Below, piece after piece: positions 21,229 through 29,637 of a stretch of 34,214 bases of DNA. Both the position numbers and the translations under genes were made by a program. Within the stretch, counting starts at the first letter, position 1. Each line of letters starts with the position of its first letter. The DNA is from Candidatus Poseidonia sp. (GTDB taxonomy: Archaea; Thermoplasmatota; Poseidoniia; Poseidoniales; Poseidoniaceae): contig JADHNB010000007.1 of assembly GCA_016779705.1 (NCBI GenBank), forward strand, positions 1 through 34,214, read 5' to 3'. A model generated the notes under the pieces. That model saw only the letters and a program-made list of their open reading frames with translations. It made no database searches and was not told the DNA's origin.

Positions 21229-22534
21229 TGCCCCTGAAATCCACAAGTTCGGAGGCTCCTGTCTCCGCGACGCTTCGGATTTGGAACGCATTGCGAACAT
21301 CGTTATGGAATCGGAGCAGCCGGTGGTCTTGGTCGTCTCGGCCTTGTGGGGCACGACCGACCGATTGATGCGGGCTGCCAAAGAACCCCGATATGCAGGG
21401 CGTCTGGTGAACGACCTCGCCAGCCATCACCTTCGCTTCGCCCCTTCGCTGGTGAATTCACCGCTCTTCGATGTCTTCCAACGCGTGCTGGCAGGAATCG
21501 AGGATTCCCTCGCTGCGTTGGAAACCGAACGGTCCGATACATCGGCATACAACCGCTTGCTCGCCTCAGGTGAACGCCTCTCGGCCCTCATCATCGCTCA
21601 CCACCTGGTGGAATGCGGGATTGATGCCCACCCTGTCGGCGCCGAAGACATCGGGCTGTGTTTGGACGGCATGGGCACCGCACGAACCGTGGACATGCAA
21701 CGGTCGGCCGAACGATTGGACAAGGAGGCCTTTTGGGGCGTCCCGGTGGTCACGGGCTGGTTTGGCGAAGGCAACGACGGTGACATTGCGTTGTTGGGCC
21801 GCGGTGGCAGTGACCACACGGCCACGGCCCTTGCTGCGTTGCTTAACGCTCAACGCGTGGTCTTGTGGAAGGACGTGTTGGGCATCTATCCCATCAATCC
21901 GAGATGGGGCGTGTCGGCATCGCCCATACCCTACCTCGGCTACGGAGAAGCCATTGAATTCGCCAACGCTGACGCCACCATCCTTCATCCTGCCACGGTT
22001 CAACCGGTGTACACCATTGGTATTCCCATTGAGATTCGTCACTTGTCAGGATACGGTCGAAACAACATGAAAACCGTGATCGGCCCCGATATTGACGGTA
22101 CGCCCACGGTGAAAGCCGTGGCCTGCATCCCTCGGGTGGCGTGTGTGAACGTCCAACTCACCTACTCGGACGACGCTGTTGCGGATTTGAGTGACGCCAT
22201 CGGCCAGCTTCAGAAACACGACGTCCGAGTCTGCTCCTTTGAAGCCACTCCGAACCGATGGAGATTCATCTTGCCTCAACACGAAGTGAGTCGGAGCATG
22301 AGCATCTTGAACCGTTTCAGCGGCGAGGTGACCTACGACTATCACGCCGCCATGCTGTCGTTCATCGGTTGTAGTGACCCCAAAACCGTCCTTGCGTTGC
22401 TGGAAGAGGGTTCCAATTATCGAGAAGAAGACGTCCTGGTGACCAACCGTTCCACCCACTTGCTTACGCAACGTCACGACATCTCAGCCATGCTCGACGA
22501 AGTGATGGTGCGAGTGAACGCCAATCAGGGTTGA
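21221..22534 (+). CDS. lysC: Aspartate kinase
   Basis: A 437-residue aspartokinase with IHKFGGSCLRD (ATP/aspartate site), VVSALWGTTDRLM, LLASGERLSALIIAHHL, the GRGGSDHTATALAALLNA nucleotide loop, VVLWKDVLGIYPINPRWGV and a C-terminal ACT-type region (ACVNVQLTYSDDAVADLSDA), which usually senses end-product amino acids. The track start is GTG 21206; ATG 21221 is preferred because GGAGG lies 8 bases before it. It overlaps aroC and is last in the operon. Its product leads to aspartate semialdehyde, the precursor of lysine, threonine and methionine and also the co-substrate of the ADH synthase encoded four genes upstream, which explains the placement. Confidence 0.93.
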   Translation: MHDAPEIHKFGGSCLRDASDLERIANIVMESEQPVVLVVSALWGTTDRLMRAAKEPRYAGRLVNDLASHHLRFAPSLVNSPLFDVFQRVLAGIEDSLAALETERSDTSAYNRLLASGERLSALIIAHHLVECGIDAHPVGAEDIGLCLDGMGTARTVDMQRSAERLDKEAFWGVPVVTGWFGEGNDGDIALLGRGGSDHTATALAALLNAQRVVLWKDVLGIYPINPRWGVSASPIPYLGYGEAIEFANADATILHPATVQPVYTIGIPIEIRHLSGYGRNNMKTVIGPDIDGTPTVKAVACIPRVACVNVQLTYSDDAVADLSDAIGQLQKHDVRVCSFEATPNRWRFILPQHEVSRSMSILNRFSGEVTYDYHAAMLSFIGCSDPKTVLALLEEGSNYREEDVLVTNRSTHLLTQRHDISAMLDEVMVRVNANQG

Positions 22535-22538
22535 GGGT

Positions 22539-23462
22539 TCACTCGGCTTGCTTCTCACGGAAACGTTGCAAGTGCGTTGGCAGGTTCAAGCCAAACAAAA
22601 TGCCGACCGTGATGAACACAAACAAGGTGCCCAAGGCAACGCCATACACGGACGTGAGTTCAACCGATTCACGCATTCGCAAGGCGGTGTCGCCCGAGAA
22701 AATGCCAACGATGGCGGGAAGGATGGTGTTGGCGGAGAGGACGAACCAAGCCAGCAACGTGGCCAAAATGGGGTTGATCACCAACGAGCGGTGGTATTTT
22801 GACACGATTTTCTTGGGGTTCATGACATAAACTTCGTTGGTGCGAATGCTGGTGTCAAGCATCGAGTAGCGAATCACGCCGTTGCTCAACTCGAAATACA
22901 TGATGAGCAGGACGGAATAAACAACCACCAGAACGGAGAGCATCGTGGGGCTGTCCTGCAACCCAAAGAGGTCGTTGGAAAGGGCGGTCTTGGACGAGGC
23001 AAACCGAAGGATGGCGAGAATGAAAAGCAGATTACTGCCAAGCGACATACGAGCGTCTCGCTTGAAGGTCCCCATGAAACCAAGCACGGTGGCGGCCGCA
23101 ATCACGACGAGTTGCATGATGTTGGCAAAACCCAAACTTCCGGTCATGATGTACCACATCGTCCCTTGTGGAGGGGAGATGATGTAGGTGAGGAAGGCCA
23201 AAGCCACCAAGACCCCGTACACTGCGATTTGCAAGTTTTGGACCATTTTGTCCGGAGGGAGGAACTTCATTTTGGGGACCAACGGGCCACCAAGCAGGCT
23301 CTCGATGAAGGTTGGGATTTCAACGGTGGGGATGGCGTCTTGTGGAATGTCGCTGCCGGAGCCGACCTGACCTGCTGCCTTCTTCCGCGAGGGGGCCGAG
23401 GAACGAACCGTCTTGCCGTCGTAGAGGTGCGAGGTGTCATCGGATGGCTTGTTGATGGTCAT
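22539..23462 (-). CDS. Multi-pass membrane protein of unknown family in MoxR/DUF58 cluster
   Basis: A 307-residue protein: about 75 polar N-terminal residues, then six or seven hydrophobic helices (for example LQIAVYGVLVALAFLTYIIS, IMQLVVIAAATVLGFM, SVLVVVYSVLLIMYFELSNG, VALGTLFVFITVGILFGL) and a short basic C terminus. I do not recognise the family. The conserved-looking cytoplasmic loop YSMLDTSIRTNEVYVMNPKK between helices may contact the soluble partners. It is the last gene of a four-gene run with DUF58 and MoxR. Its ATG follows GAGGTGATC, a near-perfect ribosome-binding site, 11 bases from the DUF58 stop. It converges with lysC, 4 bases apart. Confidence 0.7.
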   Translation of the reverse strand: MTINKPSDDTSHLYDGKTVRSSAPSRKKAAGQVGSGSDIPQDAIPTVEIPTFIESLLGGPLVPKMKFLPPDKMVQNLQIAVYGVLVALAFLTYIISPPQGTMWYIMTGSLGFANIMQLVVIAAATVLGFMGTFKRDARMSLGSNLLFILAILRFASSKTALSNDLFGLQDSPTMLSVLVVVYSVLLIMYFELSNGVIRYSMLDTSIRTNEVYVMNPKKIVSKYHRSLVINPILATLLAWFVLSANTILPAIVGIFSGDTALRMRESVELTSVYGVALGTLFVFITVGILFGLNLPTHLQRFREKQAE

Positions 23463-23473
23463 GGTTGATCACC

Positions 23474-24787
23474 TCAGAATCCTCGAGCTCCTGCAAGAGC
23501 GGTGGAAAGGAGCATGTCAGGCTCCCAATCCATGATGTTCACGCCCAATCCACGGAGTTCACCGATGAGCACGTCGCGTTCGGTCTTCATGACCTCATAC
23601 CCGGTTCGGTCAATGCGCTTGGCATCGAATTCAAACTCGAGCGAGGACGGTGAAAGCACCGTGACGTCGAAGTCTCGGGCTCGGAAGTCACGCAGGGCGT
23701 TGACGATGGTCGGGTCGTCCTCCAAATTGGAGAGGAAGATGATGGGGCTCCCTTTGTTGATGTGAGGCAAAATCCGGTTGACCACCACTTGCAGCGGGAT
23801 GTTCCCGCGGGCAACGGCCCCGGCAAGTTTGGTCAATATGACATAGAGTTGCTTCTTGCCAGTATCACGGTCAACGCTGACGACTTCATCGCCATAGACA
23901 ATGACACCCACCGAGTCACGACGACCAAGGAAGTACTTCGCCAAGGACGCCGCCGCTCGAGTGGAATACACCAAGGCGTTTCGGGAAACCGGGCCGGTTT
24001 CAGCCACCGCACGCGAATCAACGATGATGATCACGTCGGACACGGCGTCTCGCTCGCGTTCGTTCACCATGAGTTTGCCCGAACGGGCGTAGGCTGACCA
24101 GTTGATGGCTCGGAAGGAATCGCCCTCGAAATATTCACGAAGCGAGTAAAACTCGGATCCGGGACCGGGTTGGCGAATGTTGACCGCACCGGTGAAAATC
24201 TTGGGCACTCTGGACTTGACGAAGGTTTCTTTCAAATCCTCCATCTTCGGGAACACAAGGAAATCGTTGTAGACATGCAATTCCTTTTCCTTGTGGAACA
24301 ACCCGAAGGCGTCCTGGATGCGAACCGTGACCGGCCCGAGGCTGTAGAAGCCACGAAGCGGACACTCAACGGTGTATTCGATGAACGTCTCTCGTCGTGG
24401 GCCGAGTTCCATCAAGATGTAATTGGCACCTTCTTTGATGCGCATCACTTCGGGAACTCGGTCACGAACCTCCAAGATTTTCGGCAACGATGAAGAGTTT
24501 TGCATCCTCAAGGTCACGTTCAATTCGCCGTCTTCAAACATGCGGGCACTGGAGAGTTTTCGCATGGCAACCACGTTGCCAAGCGCAGCTCCTTCTTCGC
24601 CGGACCACTCTTCGGCTCGTCGTCCACTCGATGCGACGTCTGCGTGATTCCCCAAGAGTGCAGCCCAGGTGAGGAACACGAAGATGACCACGGCGATGGT
24701 GACGAGTTGGGTGTTGCGGAGCGTCAAGCCGAGCAAGTACATGGCAACAGCAAGGCTGCCAAGCATGGCTGACTTTCGGCTCCACAT
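23474..24787 (-). CDS. DUF58 domain protein (MoxR-associated)
   Basis: A 437-residue protein with two N-terminal helices (SLAVAMYLLGL; LVTIAVVIFVFLTWAALLG), an Ig-like beta region (LNVTLRMQNSSSLPKILEVR) and the DUF58 core: EFYSLREYFEGDSFRAINWS, ARSGKLMVNERERD, then a vWA-like strand DVIIIVDSR and DSVGVIVYGDEV. Proteins of this kind are encoded beside MoxR AAA+ ATPases and are thought to be substrates or partners in envelope-protein or metalloprotein maturation. Its ATG follows GAGGTGAATC. Position between MoxR and a multi-pass protein fits the classic cluster. Confidence 0.88.
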   Translation of the reverse strand: MWSRKSAMLGSLAVAMYLLGLTLRNTQLVTIAVVIFVFLTWAALLGNHADVASSGRRAEEWSGEEGAALGNVVAMRKLSSARMFEDGELNVTLRMQNSSSLPKILEVRDRVPEVMRIKEGANYILMELGPRRETFIEYTVECPLRGFYSLGPVTVRIQDAFGLFHKEKELHVYNDFLVFPKMEDLKETFVKSRVPKIFTGAVNIRQPGPGSEFYSLREYFEGDSFRAINWSAYARSGKLMVNERERDAVSDVIIIVDSRAVAETGPVSRNALVYSTRAAASLAKYFLGRRDSVGVIVYGDEVVSVDRDTGKKQLYVILTKLAGAVARGNIPLQVVVNRILPHINKGSPIIFLSNLEDDPTIVNALRDFRARDFDVTVLSPSSLEFEFDAKRIDRTGYEVMKTERDVLIGELRGLGVNIMDWEPDMLLSTALAGARGF

Positions 24788-24816
24788 GTTTGATTCACCT
24801 CAGTTCAAGTCCAACT

Positions 24817-25941
24817 TCAAACCGTTGGCACAGGGACTTCCCGGAGGATGGTCTGGATGACTTCTCCGGATTCAAGACCCTTGATTTGGTGCTCAGGCTT
24901 CAAGATGATACGGTGGGCGATGGCGAGCTCAGCGATGGCCTTGACGTCATCGGGGGTGACGAAGTCGCGTCCACGCAGGGCAGCGGCCGCACGGGAGGTC
25001 TTGAGGAGGGCTTGCGAACCACGAGGGGAGGAGCCCACGAGAACACGAGGGTCTTCACGGGTGCGGGACACGATCTCGACCATGTACATGCGGAGGGCTG
25101 GGTCAACGTACACGTCTTCACAGGCCTGTTGCATGGCGATGACACGAGCGGGGTCGGTGATGACGTCCACATCGACAGCGTCCTTACCACGGTTGATACG
25201 TCGGGCGAGGATTTCGTCTTCGTCAGCGCGGTCGGGGTAACCCACAGACATCTTGAACATGAAACGGTCAAGTTGTGCTTCAGGGAGCGGGTAGGTACCT
25301 TCCTGCTCCACAGGGTTTTGCGTGGCCATAACGATGAACGGGGCTGGCAACTTGTGGGTGACGGTACCGATGGTCACCTGCTTCTCCTGCATGGCCTCAA
25401 GCAAAGCGGCTTGGGTCTTGGGAGGGGCACGGTTGATCTCGTCAGCGAGGAGAAGGTTACAGAACAACGGACCTGGCTTGAAGGTAAACTCGCCCTTCTT
25501 GGCGTCGTAGATGTTCGTACCGGTGATGTCAGCGGGGAGCAGGTCAGGGGTGAACTGAACACGCTTGAAGTCACAACCGAGAGCATCGGCGAAGGTGTTG
25601 GTCATCAGCGTCTTGGCCAATCCGGGGTAGTCTTCGAAGAGAAGGTTCCCGTTGGACAGGATGTTGATCAACACGTTGTCGATGACGTGTGACTTTCCGA
25701 TGATGACCTTCTGGACCTCGGCGGAGATTGCTTGTGCAATCGCACCGACGGCCTTCAGGCGCTCTCGGACTTCAGGGGTACTCTGGTGCTTCGGCTGGGC
25801 CGGAGCGGCCGGTGCTGCAGGTGCAACGGGTGCGGCGGGTGCTGCCGGTGCCATGGGAGCGGCGGGGGCAGGGGCCACGGGTGCTGCTGGCGCTGCAGGC
25901 GCTGGCGCGGGCGGGGCTGCGGGGGGGGCTGGGGGTTGCAT
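24817..25941 (-). CDS. MoxR-family AAA+ ATPase with Pro/Ala-rich N-terminal tail
   Basis: A 374-residue AAA+ protein. After about 50 residues made almost wholly of Pro and Ala comes the MoxR core: IIGKSHVIDNVLINILSNGN, P-loop EDYPGLAKT, TPDLLPADITGTNIYD, Walker B LLLADEINRAPPKTQAALLE, AMQEKQVTIG, the sensor ATQNPVEQEGTYPLPEAQLD and the C-terminal lid with SPRGSQALLKTSRAAAALRG. MoxR ATPases act as chaperones that insert cofactors or remodel vWA-containing partners. AAGGAGGAT precedes the ATG. The downstream DUF58 gene and the upstream DUF4350-like gene are probably co-transcribed. The N-terminal tail is unusual for the family. Confidence 0.93.
   Translation of the reverse strand: MQPPAPPAAPPAPAPAAPAAPVAPAPAAPMAPAAPAAPVAPAAPAAPAQPKHQSTPEVRERLKAVGAIAQAISAEVQKVIIGKSHVIDNVLINILSNGNLLFEDYPGLAKTLMTNTFADALGCDFKRVQFTPDLLPADITGTNIYDAKKGEFTFKPGPLFCNLLLADEINRAPPKTQAALLEAMQEKQVTIGTVTHKLPAPFIVMATQNPVEQEGTYPLPEAQLDRFMFKMSVGYPDRADEDEILARRINRGKDAVDVDVITDPARVIAMQQACEDVYVDPALRMYMVEIVSRTREDPRVLVGSSPRGSQALLKTSRAAAALRGRDFVTPDDVKAIAELAIAHRIILKPEHQIKGLESGEVIQTILREVPVPTV
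25795..25941 (-). repeat. Low-complexity Pro/Ala-coding repeat with an 8-base C tract
   Basis: The first 49 MoxR codons repeat variants of PAAPVAPA, written with imperfect GCN-CCN units. Near the start the coding strand has eight consecutive C bases (plus strand G at 25921-25928), a potential slippage site. Confidence 0.75.
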
Positions 25942-25958
25942 GTCTTATCCTCCTTGTT

Positions 25959-27536
25959 TCAATTTCCCCAACGACGGATGTGAGGGATGAGTTCCCTCAA
26001 TTCTTCGCTGGAGTAGACACGGTTCGAACTCACCAGTTCGACCAATCGGGGTTCGCGGATCATCTGCATGACTTCCGCTGGGGACTTGCGAGCAAAATCG
26101 TCTCGCGTCAGGTCATTGAAGTTGCGAACTTTGTTGAGGAAAGCCTCACGCGTTCGCCGTTGGTAATGGGAGGGGTCCAACTTCGTTGGGCGCTCCCGGA
26201 ATCGAGTCAAGTCGAAGACGTGACGCCAGTTCTCTTTCTCGGGCACCACCATGATGGCAATGGCGAGCAGAGCGAAGAGATTCAGGATGATGAGCCACTT
26301 GAGGACGGCATCGCTGGTGAGCAAGACGATGGCGCCCATGGCTTCGGTAAACGGCATGGAAAGGGTGCTGGAAACGTGCCGGCTCTCGTCGAAAACGATG
26401 TTGAACGACCCCGTGTTACGGGCGATGGTGGCGGACAACTGCTCGTTGTCAAATTCCATCATGTCGTTGATGAGGGCCGTGAAATACATCTCGTTGCCTC
26501 GCCAGGTGGTGTCACCGAGTCCCTTGTTGAGCCCCTCGGAGTCGGTGTCCCAGCACATGTGGCCGTGTTGGATGTAAAGCTCGGAGTCGCATTGCATCTT
26601 GCCCGTCTCCTCGGCCATGTCTTGGTCCCAGAGGTGGTTGGCCAGCACCGAGTGGTCGGAAACGAACACAATGCTCCCCGTTGCGGTGATTTCTCCGATA
26701 TCGCCGCCAAAGTCCAGCGACCGCTGGTCAAGCACGGTTTGTCCGGGGTAGTCGATTCGAATGATGAGGCCGGTCTCTCCTTCGCCGAGCGTGGGGTTGG
26801 ATTCGCCCTTGCCAGCGTCGATTTCAGCCGAGGTTGAAGCAGCAGCCAGCACGTGGATGCTTCGACCGGATTCACCTTGTTCATCCAACACCTGGATGGC
26901 GGTGGGTCGATGGAACAGCACCGGCATGCGGCAGTTCTCCACCCGTTCTTGGTTGACATCGTCTTCTGAACATGGAACGGCTTTCTCATCGCCCATGGTG
27001 GAGATGTCGCGGGTCACGCTGGCCACGGACCAAAGTTTCCGCGTGTCGGGCGAGACACGGGTGCCGTCATCGGCCGTCACTTCGTAATAGCGACCGGTGT
27101 TGATGTCATCGCGAACGGGAGAATCAAAGTACTTGACACCGAATTCTTCGGCCACCAACTGAGCGTTGGTCGAGTTGGCCGCCAAGATGACCTTGCCACC
27201 TCGTTTCGTAACGAAATCATGGAGGGCAGCCGCCTCAGCTGCATCGAAGGGCTTCTCTGGTGCGGCGATCACCAACAGGGTTCGGTGGGGGTTTTGCCAG
27301 TCGTTGACGAGCATGGGTGTGGACATGGTGTTGGCCACGTTGAAATCCTTCAAACTCTCGCGCATCAGCGTCAGTTGTTGGTCAGCGTATTCATCGTCGT
27401 TCTGGTAGGGTGAAAACACGGTGGTTTTCCCGGACGAGACGACGGCGATGATGACGGTTGAAAGGGCCACTGAAACCACGAGGCCAATCATGAGCCAAGC
27501 CTCGAGACTCAATTTGGACTTCTCAACTTCAGCCAT
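25959..27536 (-). CDS. DUF4350-like membrane protein, first gene of MoxR/DUF58 cluster
   Basis: A 525-residue protein. One N-terminal helix (AWLMIGLVVSVALSTVIIAV), a large outer-facing region with alpha/beta elements (LLVIAAPEKPFDAAEAAALH, FVTKRGGKVILAANSTN, GSIVFVSDHSVLANHLW, FNIVFDESRHVSS) and a second helix near residue 425 (LKWLIILNLFALLAIAIMVV), then a basic cytoplasmic tail. The pattern of a glutamine-amidotransferase-like fold between two helices fits DUF4350 proteins seen with MoxR genes; this is by recollection. The track start is a TTG (27557); ATG 27536 has GGAGG 8 bases upstream and is preferred. It lies 17 bases before the MoxR start. Confidence 0.68.
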   Translation of the reverse strand: MAEVEKSKLSLEAWLMIGLVVSVALSTVIIAVVSSGKTTVFSPYQNDDEYADQQLTLMRESLKDFNVANTMSTPMLVNDWQNPHRTLLVIAAPEKPFDAAEAAALHDFVTKRGGKVILAANSTNAQLVAEEFGVKYFDSPVRDDINTGRYYEVTADDGTRVSPDTRKLWSVASVTRDISTMGDEKAVPCSEDDVNQERVENCRMPVLFHRPTAIQVLDEQGESGRSIHVLAAASTSAEIDAGKGESNPTLGEGETGLIIRIDYPGQTVLDQRSLDFGGDIGEITATGSIVFVSDHSVLANHLWDQDMAEETGKMQCDSELYIQHGHMCWDTDSEGLNKGLGDTTWRGNEMYFTALINDMMEFDNEQLSATIARNTGSFNIVFDESRHVSSTLSMPFTEAMGAIVLLTSDAVLKWLIILNLFALLAIAIMVVPEKENWRHVFDLTRFRERPTKLDPSHYQRRTREAFLNKVRNFNDLTRDDFARKSPAEVMQMIREPRLVELVSSNRVYSSEELRELIPHIRRWGN

Positions 27537-27716
27537 CTCTCTTCCTCCAAGTATCAAGTCAAAACGACAGATTTACATCCTTCGGAGACACATTCCACAC
27601 ATAATAGTTGCTCACCCTTGGACAAGGGCATGTTCCGATTTTCAAACAACAGCGACGCTCTTTCTAGCGAATCAAGACGGCAAAATCCTTCAAAAATTAC
27701 AGTTTTCGGAGTTGAA
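27537..27716. promoter_or_regulatory. Intergenic region: promoter of MoxR cluster and T-rich end of upstream gene
   Basis: This 180-base gap separates two minus-strand units. On the minus strand, CTATTATGTG (about 27598-27607) is a TATA-like candidate; a start near 27575 would leave a leader containing GGAGG. The perfect inverted repeat CCCTTGGACAAGGG (27615-27628) lies just upstream of that element and could be an operator. Next to the 27717 stop, T-rich runs on the minus strand (TAATTTTTG, GGATTTTGCC) may terminate the upstream unit. No gene is seen here. Confidence 0.45.
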
Positions 27717-28664
27717 TTACTGCAATCCAGCACGTCGACCTGAAAACATGAAGGCCAGCAGCGTCAACACAAGGAGGTCAACCGGCCCCGACCATGACAG
27801 GCTGGGGTCATCGCTGACCTCAATGTCTTCATCATCTTCATCACCTACCACGGGGTCATCGACTGAAGGGGCTTTCACCTCCACGTTCATGGTGCTGGAC
27901 CGCTGAGTCTGGTCCCCTTCCGATTCCAAGGCGAGCGAGACTTCGCACGTCCGCTCTTGATGGCTGCTGCTGGCTTCCAAACGCAACGTGAATTCAACGG
28001 CGTTGCCACCGTCATCAGCCGTCACTTGGACGACGGTGTCTTCCAGTTCCTCAAGCCCAACAACCGAAAGATGCGGGCAACTGCGAATCGTTGCTTCAGC
28101 ACCACGAATGGCGTCTTGAGTGTTGCCCATGTTTTTCACCTTCATCGTAAAGTCAACCCAGGAACCAGCAAACAACGTTTCAGTCGGTTCAAGCGCTTCG
28201 GGGATCAATCGGAACATGCGAGGCACCGTAACATCAGCCTGGATTTCTTGGCTTCGGATGGTCGAACTCCCGACTTGCTCCTCGCCCACCACCGTGAGTT
28301 CGATCTTTGAATTCGGTGAAAACGATCTCACTTCATCGGCCTGGCCACCCGTGATGCTGATGGTGAACGTGTCGTTGGCGTTCCCCGATACGGAAAAGGT
28401 GTCAGGCCCATCAAAAGAAAACGGTCCGTCCTCGTCGTAATCGTAGGTCAAGGCCAAGTTCAATTCGGCCGGCCCATCGTTTTGAATATACACCACCAAT
28501 TCACCCGTCAAATCCCAATCTTCCTCAAGTTCAACGACGTACTTTGGGTCAACGTCCGTGACCCAACCCATGTCCCATGAAGGACCTTGCACGTCCTGAG
28601 CAGCAACGGGAAGGGCGGTGAGGAGCAAGACCAGCGCAACACCTGCGCAAAGGCTTGGCCGCAT
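27717..28664 (-). CDS. Secreted, C-terminally anchored protein downstream of molybdenum hydroxylase
   Basis: A 315-residue protein with a signal peptide (MRPSLCAGVALVLLLTALPV, AAQD), two or three beta-sandwich-like stretches (ELVVYIQNDGPAELNLALTY; SWVDFTMKVKNMGNTQDAIR), an acidic stalk (VVGDEDDEDIEVSDD) and a C-terminal helix (LLVLTLLAFMF) ending in SGRRAGLQ. The second stretch is of the NPCBM/CARDB-like type seen in archaeal surface proteins. The function is unknown. AGGTG precedes the ATG at 28664, and the hcrB-like stop is one base away (TGACATG), so it is probably translated with the hydroxylase operon. Confidence 0.68.
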   Translation of the reverse strand: MRPSLCAGVALVLLLTALPVAAQDVQGPSWDMGWVTDVDPKYVVELEEDWDLTGELVVYIQNDGPAELNLALTYDYDEDGPFSFDGPDTFSVSGNANDTFTISITGGQADEVRSFSPNSKIELTVVGEEQVGSSTIRSQEIQADVTVPRMFRLIPEALEPTETLFAGSWVDFTMKVKNMGNTQDAIRGAEATIRSCPHLSVVGLEELEDTVVQVTADDGGNAVEFTLRLEASSSHQERTCEVSLALESEGDQTQRSSTMNVEVKAPSVDDPVVGDEDDEDIEVSDDPSLSWSGPVDLLVLTLLAFMFSGRRAGLQ

Positions 28665-28665
28665 G

Positions 28666-29637
28666 TCATTCACCTTGTTGCAGCGCCCGTAGCGCCCTTT
28701 TGGTTAAGGTCTTCACCATGGACCGACGATACCTTGGTGGCAGGGCGGTGTTGTTCACGGGCTTTACCGCCTTGTGAATCGCCGCCGCCATGGCTACGGG
28801 CTCCATGCCGTTTGAGGCAAGGGTTTTCGAAACTTCCTCGTTGTGGAGGCGGGGAATGGATTCAAGCGCCGTACTGGCAATTTTGAGACTCTCGGGTTGC
28901 GATGGAATCCACGAGGCGGCGACACCGGCTTCGGGAAAATCCCACGAATCACGAACCCGGAGTTTCTGATAGGAACCTACTCTGGAGAACGCCTCCTCAG
29001 GCAAGGTCACCTTGAGCAAAAATTCACCGGGCTCAAGCACGTTTTTCTTCATGCCGTCGAGCGCGTAGAATTCGGAGAGCGGCAGTTGCCGTTCGCCTTG
29101 TGGACCGATGAGGTGGACGCTGGCTCCCAAGACCATGAAATTGGGCGCGAGGTCGCCTTGGTAGGTGGCGACGCACAAGGTGTTCTGGTTGGGAATGACA
29201 CGGCAATCGGCTCCTGTGCCGCAGTCTGCTTTGTGACACCAATCGATGGAGCGACGCCAATCTTCGCCTTGGTTATACCAGAAACATCGGGTGTCAAGGC
29301 ACAAATTACCGCCAACCGTGGCGCTCTTGCGGATCAGCGAAGAAGCCACCTTGGCCGCAGCTTCAACCAACAGCGGGTGAACGCCGTTATCGGCCGTCAA
29401 TGCATCAAGTCGAACCATGCAACCGATGGAGGTTGGCAGCAACGAATGGGCCTCTTCAATGGCCGCGAGTGAAATCACGTGAGGTTGGGGGTTGATGCGC
29501 CACTTGTAATTTGGCAGCACGTCGGTGCCCCCTGCCACCCAATCAAAACCCAAGCCCTGTTCCATCAAGGAGGAGGCGAGGTCCACCGCCTCAGCCACCG
29601 AAGTGGGGTGGTGAAGTTCAAACGGTGGCATTAGCAT
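28666..29637 (-). CDS. FAD-binding subunit of 4-hydroxybenzoyl-CoA-reductase-type molybdenum hydroxylase
   Basis: A 323-residue medium subunit of the xanthine oxidase family with FAD motifs VAGGTDV (residues 34-40) and TVGGNLCLDTRC. After the second motif is the loop DTRCFWYNQGEDWRRSIDWC, KADCGTGADCRVIP and NTLC, with Cys at 113, 118, 134, 139, 145 and 155. In the Thauera beta subunit (HcrB) an equivalent DTRC-YNQ-W-C loop holds an extra [4Fe-4S] cluster absent from ordinary xanthine or CO dehydrogenases, so this is HcrB-like. Start ATG 29637 overlaps the upstream stop as TGATG; ATG 29631 is possible and the track start (29679) is inside the large-subunit gene. Confidence 0.85.
   Translation of the reverse strand: MLMPPFELHHPTSVAEAVDLASSLMEQGLGFDWVAGGTDVLPNYKWRINPQPHVISLAAIEEAHSLLPTSIGCMVRLDALTADNGVHPLLVEAAAKVASSLIRKSATVGGNLCLDTRCFWYNQGEDWRRSIDWCHKADCGTGADCRVIPNQNTLCVATYQGDLAPNFMVLGASVHLIGPQGERQLPLSEFYALDGMKKNVLEPGEFLLKVTLPEEAFSRVGSYQKLRVRDSWDFPEAGVAASWIPSQPESLKIASTALESIPRLHNEEVSKTLASNGMEPVAMAAAIHKAVKPVNNTALPPRYRRSMVKTLTKRALRALQQGE

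Noticed and set aside
25795-25941. CRISPR-like or tandem DNA repeat
   Set aside because: The repetition is a codon-level Pro/Ala run inside the MoxR frame, with no spacers and no constant repeat unit.
25728-26837. A 369-residue plus-strand ORF over the MoxR and DUF4350 genes
   Set aside because: It begins inside the Pro/Ala repeat antisense region, spans two well-supported minus-strand genes and shows no family motif or ribosome-binding site.
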